NCBI RefSeq assembly: GCF_014698505.1 | Contig: NZ_JACJTD010000004.1 | Span: 186,001-250,000 of the forward strand | DNA length: 64,000 bases | Source of the DNA: Nostoc foliaceum FACHB-393 | Lineage (GTDB): Bacteria; Cyanobacteriota; Cyanobacteriia; Cyanobacteriales; Nostocaceae | Direction: 5' to 3' | Shown: positions 1 through 9,616 of the stretch, in pieces | Position numbering within the stretch: position 1 is the first letter of the stretch | Layout: every line of letters begins with the position of its first letter | The notes under the pieces: generated by a model | Told to the model about the DNA's origin: nothing | The model's database searches: none | Seen by the model: only the letters and a program-made list of their open reading frames with translations | Made by a program: the position numbers and the translations under genes

Positions 1-1
1 T

Positions 2-370
2 ATCAAGCCCAAACAAGTGCTAAATCGTTCGATTTCCTCTAATGATGACTCAGAAGGGGAAAGTACTAGAAGTTCTGAGGATAGTAGTTCATCTAGAAGA
101 CGTAGAAGCAGAAGGAGATATTCTCAAGAAGAACAGCAATCAGGTAATTCTACCCCAAGACGGAGAAGGCGCGATCGCACCGAAGAATCAAGTTCCAATA
201 ACTCTTCCTCGGAATCATCTACTCCACGGCGGCGCTCTAGAAGAGTAGAATCTGATTCTCCCCCGCCTCGAAGAACTCGGCGATCTTCCTCTCCCGCAAA
301 TAGTTCAGGTTCTTCAGGTTCTTCATCGTCACAGCCATCCTGGCGGGATAAGCTTAGACCTTCTAATTAA
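2..370 (+). CDS. C-terminal part of an Arg/Ser-rich protein (truncated by window edge)
   Basis: The frame is open from the first bases of the window to a TAA at 370, so this is probably the 3' end of a longer gene; the GTG at 17 is only the first possible start inside the window. The visible 120 or so residues are low complexity: runs of Arg (RRRRSRRR), Ser and Glu, ending in SWRDKLRPSN. This looks like a disordered, basic, possibly RNA-binding tail. I do not recognise the family, and the globular part must lie upstream. Confidence 0.55.
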   Translation: MKPKQVLNRSISSNDDSEGESTRSSEDSSSSRRRRSRRRYSQEEQQSGNSTPRRRRRDRTEESSSNNSSSESSTPRRRSRRVESDSPPPRRTRRSSSPANSSGSSGSSSSQPSWRDKLRPSN

Positions 371-380
371 TTTAATGAGG

Positions 381-475
381 AGTGGGCATTGGGCATGGAG
401 AAGAGGCAGAGGGGCAGGGGGCAGAGGAGAGAAATTATTTTCCCCCTTCTCCCTGCTCCCCATCCTCTTTTTTAT
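381..475 (+). terminator. GC-rich inverted repeat, terminator-like
   Basis: A purine-rich arm (GGGGCAGGGGGCAGAGGAG) is followed by a pyrimidine-rich arm (CCCCCTTCTCCCTGCTCCCC) and then CCTCTTTTTT. It sits just after the Arg/Ser-rich gene and before psb35, so it could end transcription. Purine/pyrimidine repeats of this kind are dispersed in Nostoc genomes, so it may be a repeat element used as a terminator. Confidence 0.4.
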
Positions 476-532
476 GCAATATGAAGTTGCTCAAACTAAA
501 CTACGGGAGGATGTTAAGTGATACGCTCATTC

Positions 533-538
533 TATAGT
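533..538 (+). promoter_or_regulatory. Possible -10 element upstream of psb35
   Basis: TATAGT lies 39 bases before the ATG at 577. No good -35 box is visible 17 bases upstream. The hexamer sits inside the loop of an inverted repeat GTTAAGT (513-519) / ACTTAAC (554-560), so the upstream region could be regulated or folded. Confidence 0.3.
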
Positions 539-576
539 GTGTCAAGTAGTGTTACTTAACATTGGAGAATATACTC

Positions 577-804
577 ATGCATATATTGATGCAGGCAGCC
601 GATTCAGTCGCAACAGGTGGTGGTCATTTTCCTTTTGCTTTCACCTTGGTGTATGTCGTTGGTTTTATTGCTGCTGTAACCATTGGTTCAATAGCTTGGT
701 ACAACTCGAAACGCCCCGCAGGTTGGGAAAGCAAAGAGCGTCCTGATTTTGTGCCTAAGGTTGATAAAGAAGAAACTCCGGGTCTGGGCGAACCGAAGTC
801 ATAA
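577..804 (+). CDS. psb35: Psb35-like small photosystem II assembly/CP47-associated membrane protein
   Basis: A 75-residue protein with a single hydrophobic helix (FAFTLVYVVGFIAAVTIGSIAWY) and a charged tail ending EETPGLGEPKS. From memory this matches the cyanobacterial Ssl2148/Psb35 family, reported to stabilise the CP47 module and its high-light-inducible proteins during photosystem II assembly; the assignment is by recollection of the family, not alignment. I start at ATG 577 because GGAGA lies 8 bases upstream; a TTG at 562 would add five residues and overlap that ribosome-binding site, and an ATG at 589 also exists. The gene appears monocistronic. Confidence 0.65.
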   Translation: MHILMQAADSVATGGGHFPFAFTLVYVVGFIAAVTIGSIAWYNSKRPAGWESKERPDFVPKVDKEETPGLGEPKS

Positions 805-914
805 TTTAGTCATTAGTCATTAGTGAGCCAGCGCGGTCTTGGGGGTTTCCCCCATGAGTGACTGGCGAACCCCTAAGGGTTACTAGTTATCAGACTATAG
901 ACTTTTGACTATGA

Positions 915-1337
915 TTAGTTTTGTACGTCAACCCAACGGCGGTAAAGCTTTTGAATTTGTTTGAGAAGTGCAGTGTGAGCTGGTTGAGTTGAGTCATTCG
1001 GTTTGGCTATATCCTGCAATTGGGTCAGAAGTCTGGCTTCTTCGACGGCAACTTCACCATCGCTATAAATTAAGCCACTGATGGCTTCAATCAGATTTTC
1101 ACAATCTTCAAGGCTGGGGCGATCGCCTAAATACTCCCGCACCCAGTCATAGCATTCTTTTGGCTGTACAGGAACTAATTCGTACAGCCAAGGCTTAATT
1201 TCTGGATCGTTAGCTAAACCTTTTGCTTGAGCTATTTCGCGGAGATATTGCCGTTCTTCTGGCTGGATTCTGCCATCAATCCAGGCGGCTCCAATCAGGA
1301 TTTTAACTAAGTTTTTGACATTGGAAGGGGTAACCAT
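915..1337 (-). CDS. TerB-like domain protein
   Basis: A 140-residue, mostly helical protein with two related motifs, AAWIDGRIQPEERQYL near residue 18 and GLIYSDGEVAVEEARLL near residue 88. These are the acidic D-G repeats typical of the TerB / DjlA N-terminal family. TerB-like proteins are linked to metal binding and membrane stress complexes, but the role of the cyanobacterial members is not known to me. A strong ribosome-binding site (AGAGGAGG, 5 bases before the ATG) supports the start. It lies downstream of rsmB on the same strand, 57 bases away, and may be co-transcribed with it. Confidence 0.7.
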   Translation of the reverse strand: MVTPSNVKNLVKILIGAAWIDGRIQPEERQYLREIAQAKGLANDPEIKPWLYELVPVQPKECYDWVREYLGDRPSLEDCENLIEAISGLIYSDGEVAVEEARLLTQLQDIAKPNDSTQPAHTALLKQIQKLYRRWVDVQN

Positions 1338-1394
1338 TGCTGCCTCCTCTGGTAGATTCAGGCCTCCACCAAATCGTACAATCCCAAACCGTAT

Positions 1395-2906
1395 TCACTC
1401 GGAATTATTGGTTTTTCTTAAGCGCACCATAAAAAAGCCATCCATGTCCTGTTGATGGGGCCAAACTTTGAACCAACCTTGAGGCGTGCTATAAGCAGAA
1501 TCAAGTAACTCAACGCCTCTGGGAGACTCAATTTGCCAATCAGGTGACTCAGTTAAAAATGCCGAAATCACTTCTTCATTTTCTGCTGGATGCAATGTAC
1601 AGGTGGCATAGACTAGTACACCACCAAGTTTGACAAAAGTAGATGTATGTGTTAATAATTCTTTTTGCAGCACCGAAAGTTCGCGGACAGATTCTGGTGT
1701 CTGTCGCCAACGCGCATCAGCATGACGGTGCATAGTTCCCAAACCAGAACATGGAGCATCAAGCAATACGCGGTCTGCGGTGTTTTGAAATTGGTTGAAG
1801 TGGCGGCTGTCGCCAGTGTAAATTTGAATAGATTGTAAATTTAGCCGTTGAGAATTTTCTTGGAGTTTGCGAAGACGAGAAGGAGTGCGATCGCAAGCCC
1901 AAATTTTCCCTTTATCTGCCATTAACTCAGCAATGTGGGTTGTTTTACCCCCTGGTGCAGCACAGGTATCAATTACCACCTCACCCGGTTGTGGGTCAAG
2001 TAAATGACTTACCAATTGAGCGCTACCATCTTGTACAGTCCACCAACCCTCTCTGAAACCAGGTAGTTTTTGAATTGACCCAGCACTACCAATCAATCGT
2101 AAAGCTTGAGGTAAATGAGGAATCCGTCTCACCAAAATACCAGCAGATTGCAAAGCCGCCTCAACTTCCTCGATGGAAGTGCGAAGTGGGTTGATACGCA
2201 AGTCAATTGTTGGTGATTGGTTCATCCATTCACACAGTTGTTCTGTCTCAGCCAAACCCAGTTGTTCTAACCAAACTTGAATAATCCAGTCAGGAAAGCT
2301 GTGTAAAATACCCAAACGTTCCACCTGACTTTTCACATCATCTGGAAAAGTTAAGGCGAAACCTAACCCCCCAGCCCCCTTCCCTATTAGGGAATGGGGA
2401 GAATTCAAAGCCTCTCCCCTAAAAGGGGAGAGGTTTTGAGAGAGGTTTTCCAGATCCAGTGAAAAGTCAGAGGGTTCCACTGGGTTTTCTGGAAGTTGTA
2501 ACGGATCTCCTTTTATCTTCTCTGCTAGGCGGATGTACTGGCGTAATAGACCGTTAACAAAACCCGTTAGTCCAGAAAAACCGTTTTCTTTAGCGAGTTG
2601 GACGGTAGTATTAACAGCAGCCGAGGCGGGAATACGCTCTTGATAGCGCAGCTGGTAGAAACCCAGGTGTAAGATGGTGCGGAGGTCTTGGGGTTGTTGA
2701 TCAGATTTCTTTTTAGCGAGTTGATCAATGAGACTATCAAGAGTACGCTGCCTTCTGACGCTCCCATAAACCAATTCTGTCATCAAGCGGCGATCGTTAT
2801 CAGCCAAACTGACTTTTTGCAGTACTCTATCTAGGGCAACATCAGCATAAGCCCCCTTGTGAACATCTCGCAGGGCGATAAAAGCTAGTTGACGGGGGTT
2901 TGTCAT
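1395..2906 (-). CDS. rsmB: 16S rRNA (cytosine-967-C5)-methyltransferase RsmB (Sun)
   Basis: This enzyme methylates C5 of a cytosine in 16S rRNA using S-adenosylmethionine. The 503-residue product has the N-terminal NusB-like RNA-binding domain (about 1-140) and a C-terminal Rossmann methyltransferase domain. Motifs visible are the SAM loop DTCAAPGGKTTHIAE, the DAPCSGLGT motif with one catalytic Cys and the YATCTLHPAENEE motif with the second. It is longer than the usual 430-450 residues because about 30 residues (near 155-185) are encoded by a dispersed repeat inserted in frame between the two domains (see 2355-2455). Confidence 0.93.
   Translation of the reverse strand: MTNPRQLAFIALRDVHKGAYADVALDRVLQKVSLADNDRRLMTELVYGSVRRQRTLDSLIDQLAKKKSDQQPQDLRTILHLGFYQLRYQERIPASAAVNTTVQLAKENGFSGLTGFVNGLLRQYIRLAEKIKGDPLQLPENPVEPSDFSLDLENLSQNLSPFRGEALNSPHSLIGKGAGGLGFALTFPDDVKSQVERLGILHSFPDWIIQVWLEQLGLAETEQLCEWMNQSPTIDLRINPLRTSIEEVEAALQSAGILVRRIPHLPQALRLIGSAGSIQKLPGFREGWWTVQDGSAQLVSHLLDPQPGEVVIDTCAAPGGKTTHIAELMADKGKIWACDRTPSRLRKLQENSQRLNLQSIQIYTGDSRHFNQFQNTADRVLLDAPCSGLGTMHRHADARWRQTPESVRELSVLQKELLTHTSTFVKLGGVLVYATCTLHPAENEEVISAFLTESPDWQIESPRGVELLDSAYSTPQGWFKVWPHQQDMDGFFMVRLRKTNNSE
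2355..2455. repeat. Dispersed Nostoc-type repeat inside rsmB
   Basis: Contains AACCCCCCAGCCCCCTTCCC and the hairpin CTCTCCCCTAAAAGGGGAGAG, the type of palindromic repeat usually found between Nostoc genes. On the coding strand it adds LSPFRGEALNSPHSLIGKG and flanking residues without breaking the frame. Confidence 0.7.
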
Positions 2907-2962
2907 GGAAACGTGATTCAGGAGTCAGGAGGCTTTTGTATTCTAACTCCCAACTCTTTACT

Positions 2963-2987
2963 AATTCGTAATTCGTAATTCGTAATT
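2963..2987. repeat. Heptamer tandem repeat AATTCGT
   Basis: Three perfect copies of AATTCGT plus AATT lie between rsmB and the invertase gene. The same heptamer recurs at 47534 (2 copies) and 63247 (4 copies). This is the STRR class of short tandem repeats known in heterocystous cyanobacteria. Confidence 0.8.
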
Positions 2988-3112
2988 GTCGGATTTAATT
3001 TCCCCTTGTTTATAGGTGGTTTTGTTTCAATTAGGGTCTAAATTCCTGCCTGAAACTGTCTTTTAATTACGAATTACGTTAGTGACGCAGGAGCGTCATG
3101 AGAAATTACTAA

Positions 3113-4615
3113 TTATTGCATATACGGGTCTACACTGGCGATTTCAAACTCACATGCTCTAGAAACCTGTTCTGCTGGTAATTTCCCAAAGCTGATTAAT
3201 GGTAAATAAGTGGGGTTCGCCATCAATTCTTTTGCCAATAAGAACCCAGTAATTGTCCAAGTTTGATATTTCCGAGCTTGTTTGCCAATCAATCGCCCTT
3301 TCTTACCGTCGTAATATTCTGGCCATTCATCTGTACTGAGTCGTCCTTGGGCAGTTTCAATAGCCTTTTGTGCAAGACTTGTTTTGTTAGTTTTCACCGC
3401 AGCCGCTGCTAACATCCACATTAAAACAGGCCAACTACCAGCATTATGATACGACCAGGGTATATTTTTGGGATCACATCCAGTTACAATTCTGTATTCT
3501 TCATGTTCCAAAGCTGGGAAACAAATTTTCATCGGCATATCTCCCACCAAGTCATCCCATCGTTCCTCAATGAGAGTCATAATCGCTTGTGACTGTTCTT
3601 CGGTGGCTAAGTCTGAAATGATTGCCATTAAGTTTCCGAGTGAAAAGAAGCGAGTATCTAGCTGCGACGGACCGACATTACCTGCTAGATAACCACCTTT
3701 TCTTGGCAGCCACTTATCTAATTCATAATAGGGAACAGAATCTACATATATGTTGAACAAATTAACAGCACCCTTGCCATATTCTTCACTTTTGAAGCGA
3801 TAAATTGCATTCAGGCGATTAATATCTATCCAATAATGCTGGCGAATATGAGCACATAAAAGAGGCAAACGGTTATCAATGGCTGCAACAATATCGGAAT
3901 TACCTTGGCAAACTAGCAGTTCACGAGATGCACGCAATGCCGTGTAAAAAAGAACTTGTAGTTCTAAAGGATGCCCATAAATGCCCATACGACGGTCAAT
4001 CATACAAGCACCATCTGGAACCAACAGCGTTGGGTACATATCAAAACGATTCGCCAAGCAGATTTCCATGATTAACTTAATACCATTTTGGAATTCTGGT
4101 TGATAGGCTAGAGAAAAATCTTCTGTGGCGACCACATAAGCACGCAACAAAATAATCCACCATAGACAAGAATCTACAGGTGTAACTCTAGCGATCGCAT
4201 GTTCACCAAAGTCTGCTTCTAAATATTCTTGCCCATTTTCTGATACAACTTTAAAGCTAGCTGGGATTAATCCTCGTCCCGGCTTATAGGCATCTAATGC
4301 CCTTTCTTTCGGCTGTAACTTTAAGGTTTCTTCTAAGAAATTACGAACAATATCTGTTCTACCTTTGATCAGAAAAATTAGAGCTGAGGAGACAAAATCC
4401 CGAACAAAGCACTGGTCATAATTGAGCGCCTCTACAGATGCATCATAAGCGGCTACCGTACCAACGGGGCGTCCTTGATAATAGAGAATTGATTTCTCTA
4501 GTGTTTGCCACGCTTCTTCCACTTCTTTTAAATTTTCAGTAGTTTCCAATTCGTTTAAGTGCATCGCCAGAATAGCTCCATTTGGATTGTAAAGTTGTGG
4601 TAGATGCGTCTTCAT
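3113..4615 (-). CDS. Alkaline/neutral invertase, glycoside hydrolase family 100
   Basis: The 500-residue product matches cytosolic neutral/alkaline invertases, which split sucrose into glucose and fructose and feed heterocyst and general carbon metabolism in Nostocales. Family features are [18 protein letters not shown] near residue 67, the [16 protein letters not shown] segment carrying a likely catalytic Asp, [19 protein letters not shown], and the C-terminal [16 protein letters not shown]. No signal peptide is present. I keep the ATG at 4615; an ATG at 4564 ([12 protein letters not shown]) has GGAG upstream and is a reasonable alternative. Whether this is the InvA or InvB paralogue cannot be decided here. 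Confidence 0.9.
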   Translation of the reverse strand: MKTHLPQLYNPNGAILAMHLNELETTENLKEVEEAWQTLEKSILYYQGRPVGTVAAYDASVEALNYDQCFVRDFVSSALIFLIKGRTDIVRNFLEETLKLQPKERALDAYKPGRGLIPASFKVVSENGQEYLEADFGEHAIARVTPVDSCLWWIILLRAYVVATEDFSLAYQPEFQNGIKLIMEICLANRFDMYPTLLVPDGACMIDRRMGIYGHPLELQVLFYTALRASRELLVCQGNSDIVAAIDNRLPLLCAHIRQHYWIDINRLNAIYRFKSEEYGKGAVNLFNIYVDSVPYYELDKWLPRKGGYLAGNVGPSQLDTRFFSLGNLMAIISDLATEEQSQAIMTLIEERWDDLVGDMPMKICFPALEHEEYRIVTGCDPKNIPWSYHNAGSWPVLMWMLAAAAVKTNKTSLAQKAIETAQGRLSTDEWPEYYDGKKGRLIGKQARKYQTWTITGFLLAKELMANPTYLPLISFGKLPAEQVSRACEFEIASVDPYMQ

Positions 4616-5371
4616 TTCTTATTTTTGCCATTCTCAGCATAACAAAAACGATTCTTTGAATAGCAAATATAATTTGGAGAAAAATTAACCAACCAACAAT
4701 GAATAAATCTGCTGACATTTATGCAGCTTTATTTATAGTTAATTTGCTTATAATCGATTACTCTTTTGGTGAATTATAGTTGTTGTTTTTCACCGCAAGC
4801 AGTAACATGATTTTCAAAACAGTCACACAAGATATATTTTTAGATTATTTGTTGTTCCGTTTCATGTACAGAATCTTTGCTTTACCAAATAAAAACATAT
4901 CTTCAGTGCTGTTTAGTGTTTGCGTTAAGTTAAAACTGGTTGCAGTATATTTACTTGAGCAGGATTACTTTTTGACACTATGAAGTCAGATTATTCCCCT
5001 ATAACCTAATAATTTATAACGTTTTGTCAAAATATGCAAGATGAATGCTTGAAAAATTTCAGATGTCAATACTTCTGAAGAGTTATATATTTTACCCTAC
5101 TGAGAGATGACAGGGGGCGTTTATGGAGTCAATTCACGATGGGGTTACACCCCCAATCGCTAAAATCTCGGTGAGAGCGTTGCTTTCTCTCCCTGCAATA
5201 AATTGCTTGCTCGATGGCTATCTTTGGACTCGTCTAAGTTCTCTACTACGACCACCTATTACGCTGCATGAATTTACCAATCCAGAATTCACTAGTAGAA
5301 ATGGCAAAGTCCCTGAAGGTTCTGTTTCACTGTCTATGCGATCGCATTCTGTGAAAATCTTCATCCAATAC
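4616..5371. other. Gene-free stretch between invertase and penicillin-binding protein genes
   Basis: AT-rich on the invertase side, where its promoter should lie. The short frames at 4780-4983 and 5123-5560 look accidental; the second runs antisense into the penicillin-binding protein gene. I see no RNA gene or clear terminator here. Confidence 0.5.
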
Positions 5372-7312
5372 TTAATTTTTAGTATTTTTAATTGGCTTAG
5401 GTCGAGAAAAATTAGAAGGCGTTTTAAAGTTCTCTATTGGTACACCTTTAAGAGCCTTCAGCATAAAATCGCGCCAGATGGGAGTGACCATACCTCCACC
5501 TGTCGCACCGCGCACCAATTGTGTATTGTTATCTCTCCCTACCCAGATGGCAGTTGTTAACTGTGGTACTGAACCAATAAACCAAATATCCTTTTCTGAA
5601 GAAGTTGTCCCGGTTTTGCCAGCAACTGGACGATCTATAATTGCACCTCTACCAGTTCCTTGTTTAACTGCTGTTTGCATCACATCTAAAATTGTGGCTG
5701 ACGCCCAAGGGTCAAGAACTAGACGAGGTTTCGGGGTATTATCAAGTAATACATTGCCACTACTGTCAGTGACACGAGCAATGAGCGTTGGGGGCGATTG
5801 CCAGCCATAATTAGCAAAAGTAGCATAAGCACTAGCCATTTCTAGCGGTGTCACACCAATTGCACCTAGTGGTAAAGATGTCACAGGTTCCATCGGACTC
5901 ATAATTCCCAAGGTGCGGCAAGTTGCGATGACTTTATTAATGCCCACAGCTTTGCCAATCTTGACAGCAGGAACATTACGGGATAGTGCTAAGGCAGTAC
6001 GAATCGGTATTGCACCCTTAAAGCTATTATCGTAGTTCCGGGGAGAGTACTGTGTATCATTATCAGGGTAGCTGACTGGGGTATCTAGCACCGTTGTATC
6101 TGGTGTAAACTTACCACTAGCAAAGGCTGTATAGTAAACAAACGGCTTAAAAGAAGAACCAGGCTGACGGAAAGCTTGAGTTACCCGGTTAAATTCGCTA
6201 GCTTTTGAGTCTACACCGCCCACTAATGCTTTTATAAAGTGTGTGCGTGGATCAATTGCCACTAAAGCTATTTGATTTTTATTTAACCCTTGACTTTCAA
6301 GGGTTTTATGCCACTTTTTAATAGTTTCTTCCGCCATCAATTGAAAGTTTGCATCTACGGTGGTTTGCACCTGCATTCCGCCTTTGAGTACTGCATCACG
6401 CCCAAACTTTTGAATTAGTTCCTGTGCCACAGTATTAGTAACATAAGGATGCTTACTAGGTTGAAATGACCTAATTTTGCCAAGTTTAATTTCTTGGTTA
6501 ATGGCGTTATCATACTCTTGCTGGTTAATCCATTTCAATTTCAGCATTCTTTCCAGCACTACTTTTTGCTTTTGCTTGGCCAAATTTAAATTCACAAAAG
6601 GGCTAAATTGTTCTGGAGCTTGAATTAAACCCGCCATCATTGCAGACTCGCCCAAAGTCAAATTTTCTGCTGATTTGTCAAAGTAAGTGCCTGCTGCCGT
6701 TTCTACACCATAATTATTATGACCCCAGTAAACTTCATTGAGGTACATTTCTAAAATCCGCTCTTTACTGAGAACTTGCTCTACACGAATTGCTAGTATC
6801 GCTTCTGCTACTTTGCGTGTAAAAGCACGCTTGTGAGATAGAAACAAATTTTTCACCAGTTGCATGGTGATTGTAGAACCTCCCTCCTTCACACCGCCTG
6901 CTATCCAGTTGACTAACGCAGCACGTCCGATACCGCCAGGGTCAACACCGTGGTGGTTATAGAAATAGCTATCTTCACTGGCTAATACTGCTCGTTTTAA
7001 ATTTGGGGAAATTTTATCTAGCGGTACGACTTTTCTGTTGGCTTCCCCGTGTATACCCACCAATAATTTGCCTTTGATGTCATAAATGTAAGTTGTTTCT
7101 GCTGGTGATAAGTTTCGTATTTGTCTGACTTCTGGCAAGTTACGGAAACTAATGGCTAAACCAACCAGCCCTCCGGCCACAAGAGAACTTGCCAGCATAA
7201 TGATTGAGAAGAGAGTACCACCAGTGATTAAGCCTACTTGCCTCCAAAACTCGAAATTAGGAGAAGTCTGAATTTCTGGTTGCTGCTGTTCAACAGTATT
7301 TGATAAAGACAT
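5372..7312 (-). CDS. Class A penicillin-binding protein (PBP1A type, transglycosylase-transpeptidase)
   Basis: This bifunctional enzyme polymerises lipid II and cross-links peptidoglycan at the outer face of the cytoplasmic membrane. The 646 residues show a short cytoplasmic tail, one membrane helix (about 28-58), a GT51 domain with SEDSYFYNHHGVDPGGIGRA, GGSTITMQLVKNLFL and the EMYLNEVYWGHNNYG motif, then the transpeptidase domain with SXXK (GSSFKPF), SXN (SRNVP) and KTG (KTGTTSSEKD). AGGAGG lies 10 bases before the ATG. It is monocistronic as far as the sequence shows; cyanobacteria carry several paralogues and I cannot say which this is. Confidence 0.93.
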   Translation of the reverse strand: MSLSNTVEQQQPEIQTSPNFEFWRQVGLITGGTLFSIIMLASSLVAGGLVGLAISFRNLPEVRQIRNLSPAETTYIYDIKGKLLVGIHGEANRKVVPLDKISPNLKRAVLASEDSYFYNHHGVDPGGIGRAALVNWIAGGVKEGGSTITMQLVKNLFLSHKRAFTRKVAEAILAIRVEQVLSKERILEMYLNEVYWGHNNYGVETAAGTYFDKSAENLTLGESAMMAGLIQAPEQFSPFVNLNLAKQKQKVVLERMLKLKWINQQEYDNAINQEIKLGKIRSFQPSKHPYVTNTVAQELIQKFGRDAVLKGGMQVQTTVDANFQLMAEETIKKWHKTLESQGLNKNQIALVAIDPRTHFIKALVGGVDSKASEFNRVTQAFRQPGSSFKPFVYYTAFASGKFTPDTTVLDTPVSYPDNDTQYSPRNYDNSFKGAIPIRTALALSRNVPAVKIGKAVGINKVIATCRTLGIMSPMEPVTSLPLGAIGVTPLEMASAYATFANYGWQSPPTLIARVTDSSGNVLLDNTPKPRLVLDPWASATILDVMQTAVKQGTGRGAIIDRPVAGKTGTTSSEKDIWFIGSVPQLTTAIWVGRDNNTQLVRGATGGGMVTPIWRDFMLKALKGVPIENFKTPSNFSRPKPIKNTKN

Positions 7313-8265
7313 GGCAATTGCACCTCCTCACTTGTTCAATACGATTAGATTTTATTTAACAGAACTGGTTAGATAATTGTTGGCAACTGTAGTTTTATAG
7401 CTACGAAAGTGAATGAGTTGCTTGCCAATATAATTAATCTAACTTTAGGTAGATTGTAAAAAATAACTAATTCAATATTGCGCTGGTGTTGCCTATATCC
7501 TTATGTCCAGATATCAATTCAAGACCAGAAAATATAACTAAATGCTAAACTATGACTTGTTAGTGTGTAAGAATGAGAGCCACGTTACATGAGGCTTTGC
7601 ATATATCTTCTTTTCGTCGATTCAAACGCTAATATTGGGGATTTTGGGAGTATGATGCTGAAATTTGAATAAAATCCCATTACATAATTACTTAAGATAA
7701 TTATGGAAATTATGGAAATTATAAAATGTGTATAAATGTTGAATATTTTGTCCTCAGAATAAAGAATATCTATCTATTGTGATGGTTTTGCAAACAGAAT
7801 CCTCTGATAAAAGATAGATAAAATTAAGTTAAAGGTTAGAGATGATAATTGCAATTATCAATATTTTTCCAGTTGCAATTATCCAACTGCTAAATAAACT
7901 GCTGTAAGAAAGTACCAAAAATAAATATAGCGCCCTATCACTTTTCTTACTCTGAAAAAATAAAATATTTGTAGCGACTTTCAAGACAGTCGCTACGCCT
8001 AGATTGATGAGGTCTTACGAGTCGTGAAGCGTAAAGCCCCTCGCCTAAAGGTGAGGGGATATAAGCGAATAACTGAGTCGATTTATCGCGGCGAGTGTCA
8101 ATTAATGGTAGTCCTTCTCGTGTCTGCCCGTAAGCCAGTACACCAGGAAAAGCAGTCACTTCAGCTTTTTGCGTCCATCCTCTTCTTGTTAAATCTCTAT
8201 CGTGAATTCATAGCCAGTGAAGGTATTGTAATAAAAGTGATTCCTGGATAAAACAAAAAATTTAT
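7313..8265. other. Long intergenic region with direct repeats and an IS605-end-like hairpin
   Basis: This 950-base gap separates the divergent pbp and bciB genes. It is AT-rich, with overlapping copies of ATTATGGAA around 7696-7722, and carries a repeat-like segment at about 7970-8100 (see 8037-8058). Frames at 7947-8159 and 8024-8251 fall inside that repeat and do not look like genes. Both promoters should lie here, but I see no clear boxes. Confidence 0.45.
8037..8058 (+). repeat. Hairpin resembling an IS200/IS605-family right end
   Basis: CCCCTCGCCT AA AGGTGAGGGG forms a 10-pair stem (one G-T pair) with a 2-base loop, directly preceded by GAAGCGTAAAG. Hairpins of this form follow tnpB genes in cyanobacterial IS605-type elements. 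No transposase frame is present, so this would be a solitary remnant. Confidence 0.35.
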
Positions 8266-9459
8266 ATGACCTCAGTTTCTCCTCACAAAAAAGCCAGAGC
8301 CTTAAAATCTACCAGCCGCCGCCCTGCTAAAGAACTCTGTAGCGAGTGTGGACTATGTGATACATACTATATTCACTATGTCAAGGAAGCCTGCGCTTTT
8401 ATTAATCAGCAAATAGGCGAACTTGAAGAAGAAACGCACACGCGATCGCGCCATCTCGATAACCCCGATGAACTCTACTTTGGTGTTCACCAAGATATGA
8501 TGGCGGCGCGGAAACAACAACCCATCGAAGGCGCACAATGGACAGGTATTGTTAGCAGTATTGCCATTGAAATGCTCAATCGCGGCATGGTTGAAGGTGT
8601 TGTCTGCGTGCAAAATACCAAAGAAGACCGCTTTCAACCCATGCCCATCATCGCTCGTACTCCAGAAGAAATACTAGCAGCGCGGGTAAATAAACCAACA
8701 CTTTCCCCAAATCTTTCTGTGTTGGAACAGATAGAGAAATCAGGGATGAAGCGGCTATTGGTAATTGGTGTTGGTTGTCAAATTCAGGCATTACGAGCCG
8801 TAGAAAAACAACTTGGTTTAGAAAAGTTGTATGTTTTGGGTACACCCTGCGTAGATAATGTTAACCGCGCCGGACTGCAAAAATTCTTAGAAACCACCAG
8901 CCGATCGCCTGATACAGTTGTGCATTACGAATTCATGCAAGACTTCCGGGTTCACTTCAAACATGAGGATGGCTCAACAGAAACAGTACCTTTCTTTGGC
9001 TTAAAGACCAACCAACTCAAAGATGTCTTTGCACCGTCTTGTATGAGTTGCTTTGATTACGTCAACTCCCTAGCCGATTTAGTCGTTGGCTACATGGGCG
9101 CACCCTTCGGCTGGCAATGGATTGTAGTTAGAAATGAAACAGGTAAAGAAATGCTGGATTTGGTGAAAGACCAGTTAGATACTCAACCAGTGACATCTAA
9201 AGGCAACCGTAAGGAAGCTGTACAGCAAAGTATTCCCGCTTACGATAAAGGCGTTACCCTCCCGATGTGGGCAGCGAAACTCATGGGTGTAGTCATCGAA
9301 AAAATCGGCCCCAAGGGTTTGGAATATGCGCGGTTTTCCATTGATTCTCACTTTACTCGGAATTATTTGTATGTGAAGCGAAATCATCCAGAGAAATTAG
9401 AAGAGCATGTTCCAGAGTTTGCCAAGCGTATTGTTGGGCAATATAAATTACCAGAATAA
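8266..9459 (+). CDS. bciB: 3,8-divinyl (proto)chlorophyllide 8-vinyl reductase, ferredoxin type (BciB)
   Basis: The 397-residue protein belongs to the coenzyme F420 hydrogenase beta-subunit (FrhB) family. In cyanobacteria and plants this family includes BciB, which reduces the 8-vinyl group of divinyl chlorophyllide with ferredoxin, FAD and [4Fe-4S] clusters, and the related 7-hydroxymethyl chlorophyll a reductase. Cys motifs CSECGLCDTYY (near residue 26), GVGCQIQALRAV, GTPCVDNVNR and PSCMSCFDYVN are present. BciB is the likelier call because cyanobacteria of this group use it as their divinyl reductase (Slr1923 type). The ATG at 8266 has no clear ribosome-binding site. Confidence 0.85.
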   Translation: MTSVSPHKKARALKSTSRRPAKELCSECGLCDTYYIHYVKEACAFINQQIGELEEETHTRSRHLDNPDELYFGVHQDMMAARKQQPIEGAQWTGIVSSIAIEMLNRGMVEGVVCVQNTKEDRFQPMPIIARTPEEILAARVNKPTLSPNLSVLEQIEKSGMKRLLVIGVGCQIQALRAVEKQLGLEKLYVLGTPCVDNVNRAGLQKFLETTSRSPDTVVHYEFMQDFRVHFKHEDGSTETVPFFGLKTNQLKDVFAPSCMSCFDYVNSLADLVVGYMGAPFGWQWIVVRNETGKEMLDLVKDQLDTQPVTSKGNRKEAVQQSIPAYDKGVTLPMWAAKLMGVVIEKIGPKGLEYARFSIDSHFTRNYLYVKRNHPEKLEEHVPEFAKRIVGQYKLPE

Positions 9460-9616
9460 AAATTGGGCATTGGGATTAGGGGAGAGGTGACAGGTGATAG
9501 GTAGTAGGGAATAATCTGTACCCTGTACCCTATTCCCTTCTTTACAAAGAAAGGCAGAAGGAAAGAAGTACTAATAAAAACTTTAGTTGTGGGTTATTGC
9601 CCACTAGTATAAAAAG

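Noticed and set aside
4780..4983. Small hydrophobic frame of 67 residues
   Set aside because: AT-rich chance frame, TTG-poor context, no ribosome-binding site and no similarity known to me.
5123..5560. Plus-strand frame of 145 residues
   Set aside because: Its second half is antisense to the penicillin-binding protein gene and the first half shows no family features.
7947..8251. Frames on both strands upstream of bciB
   Set aside because: They are translations of a palindromic repeat with hairpin; no protein-like composition.
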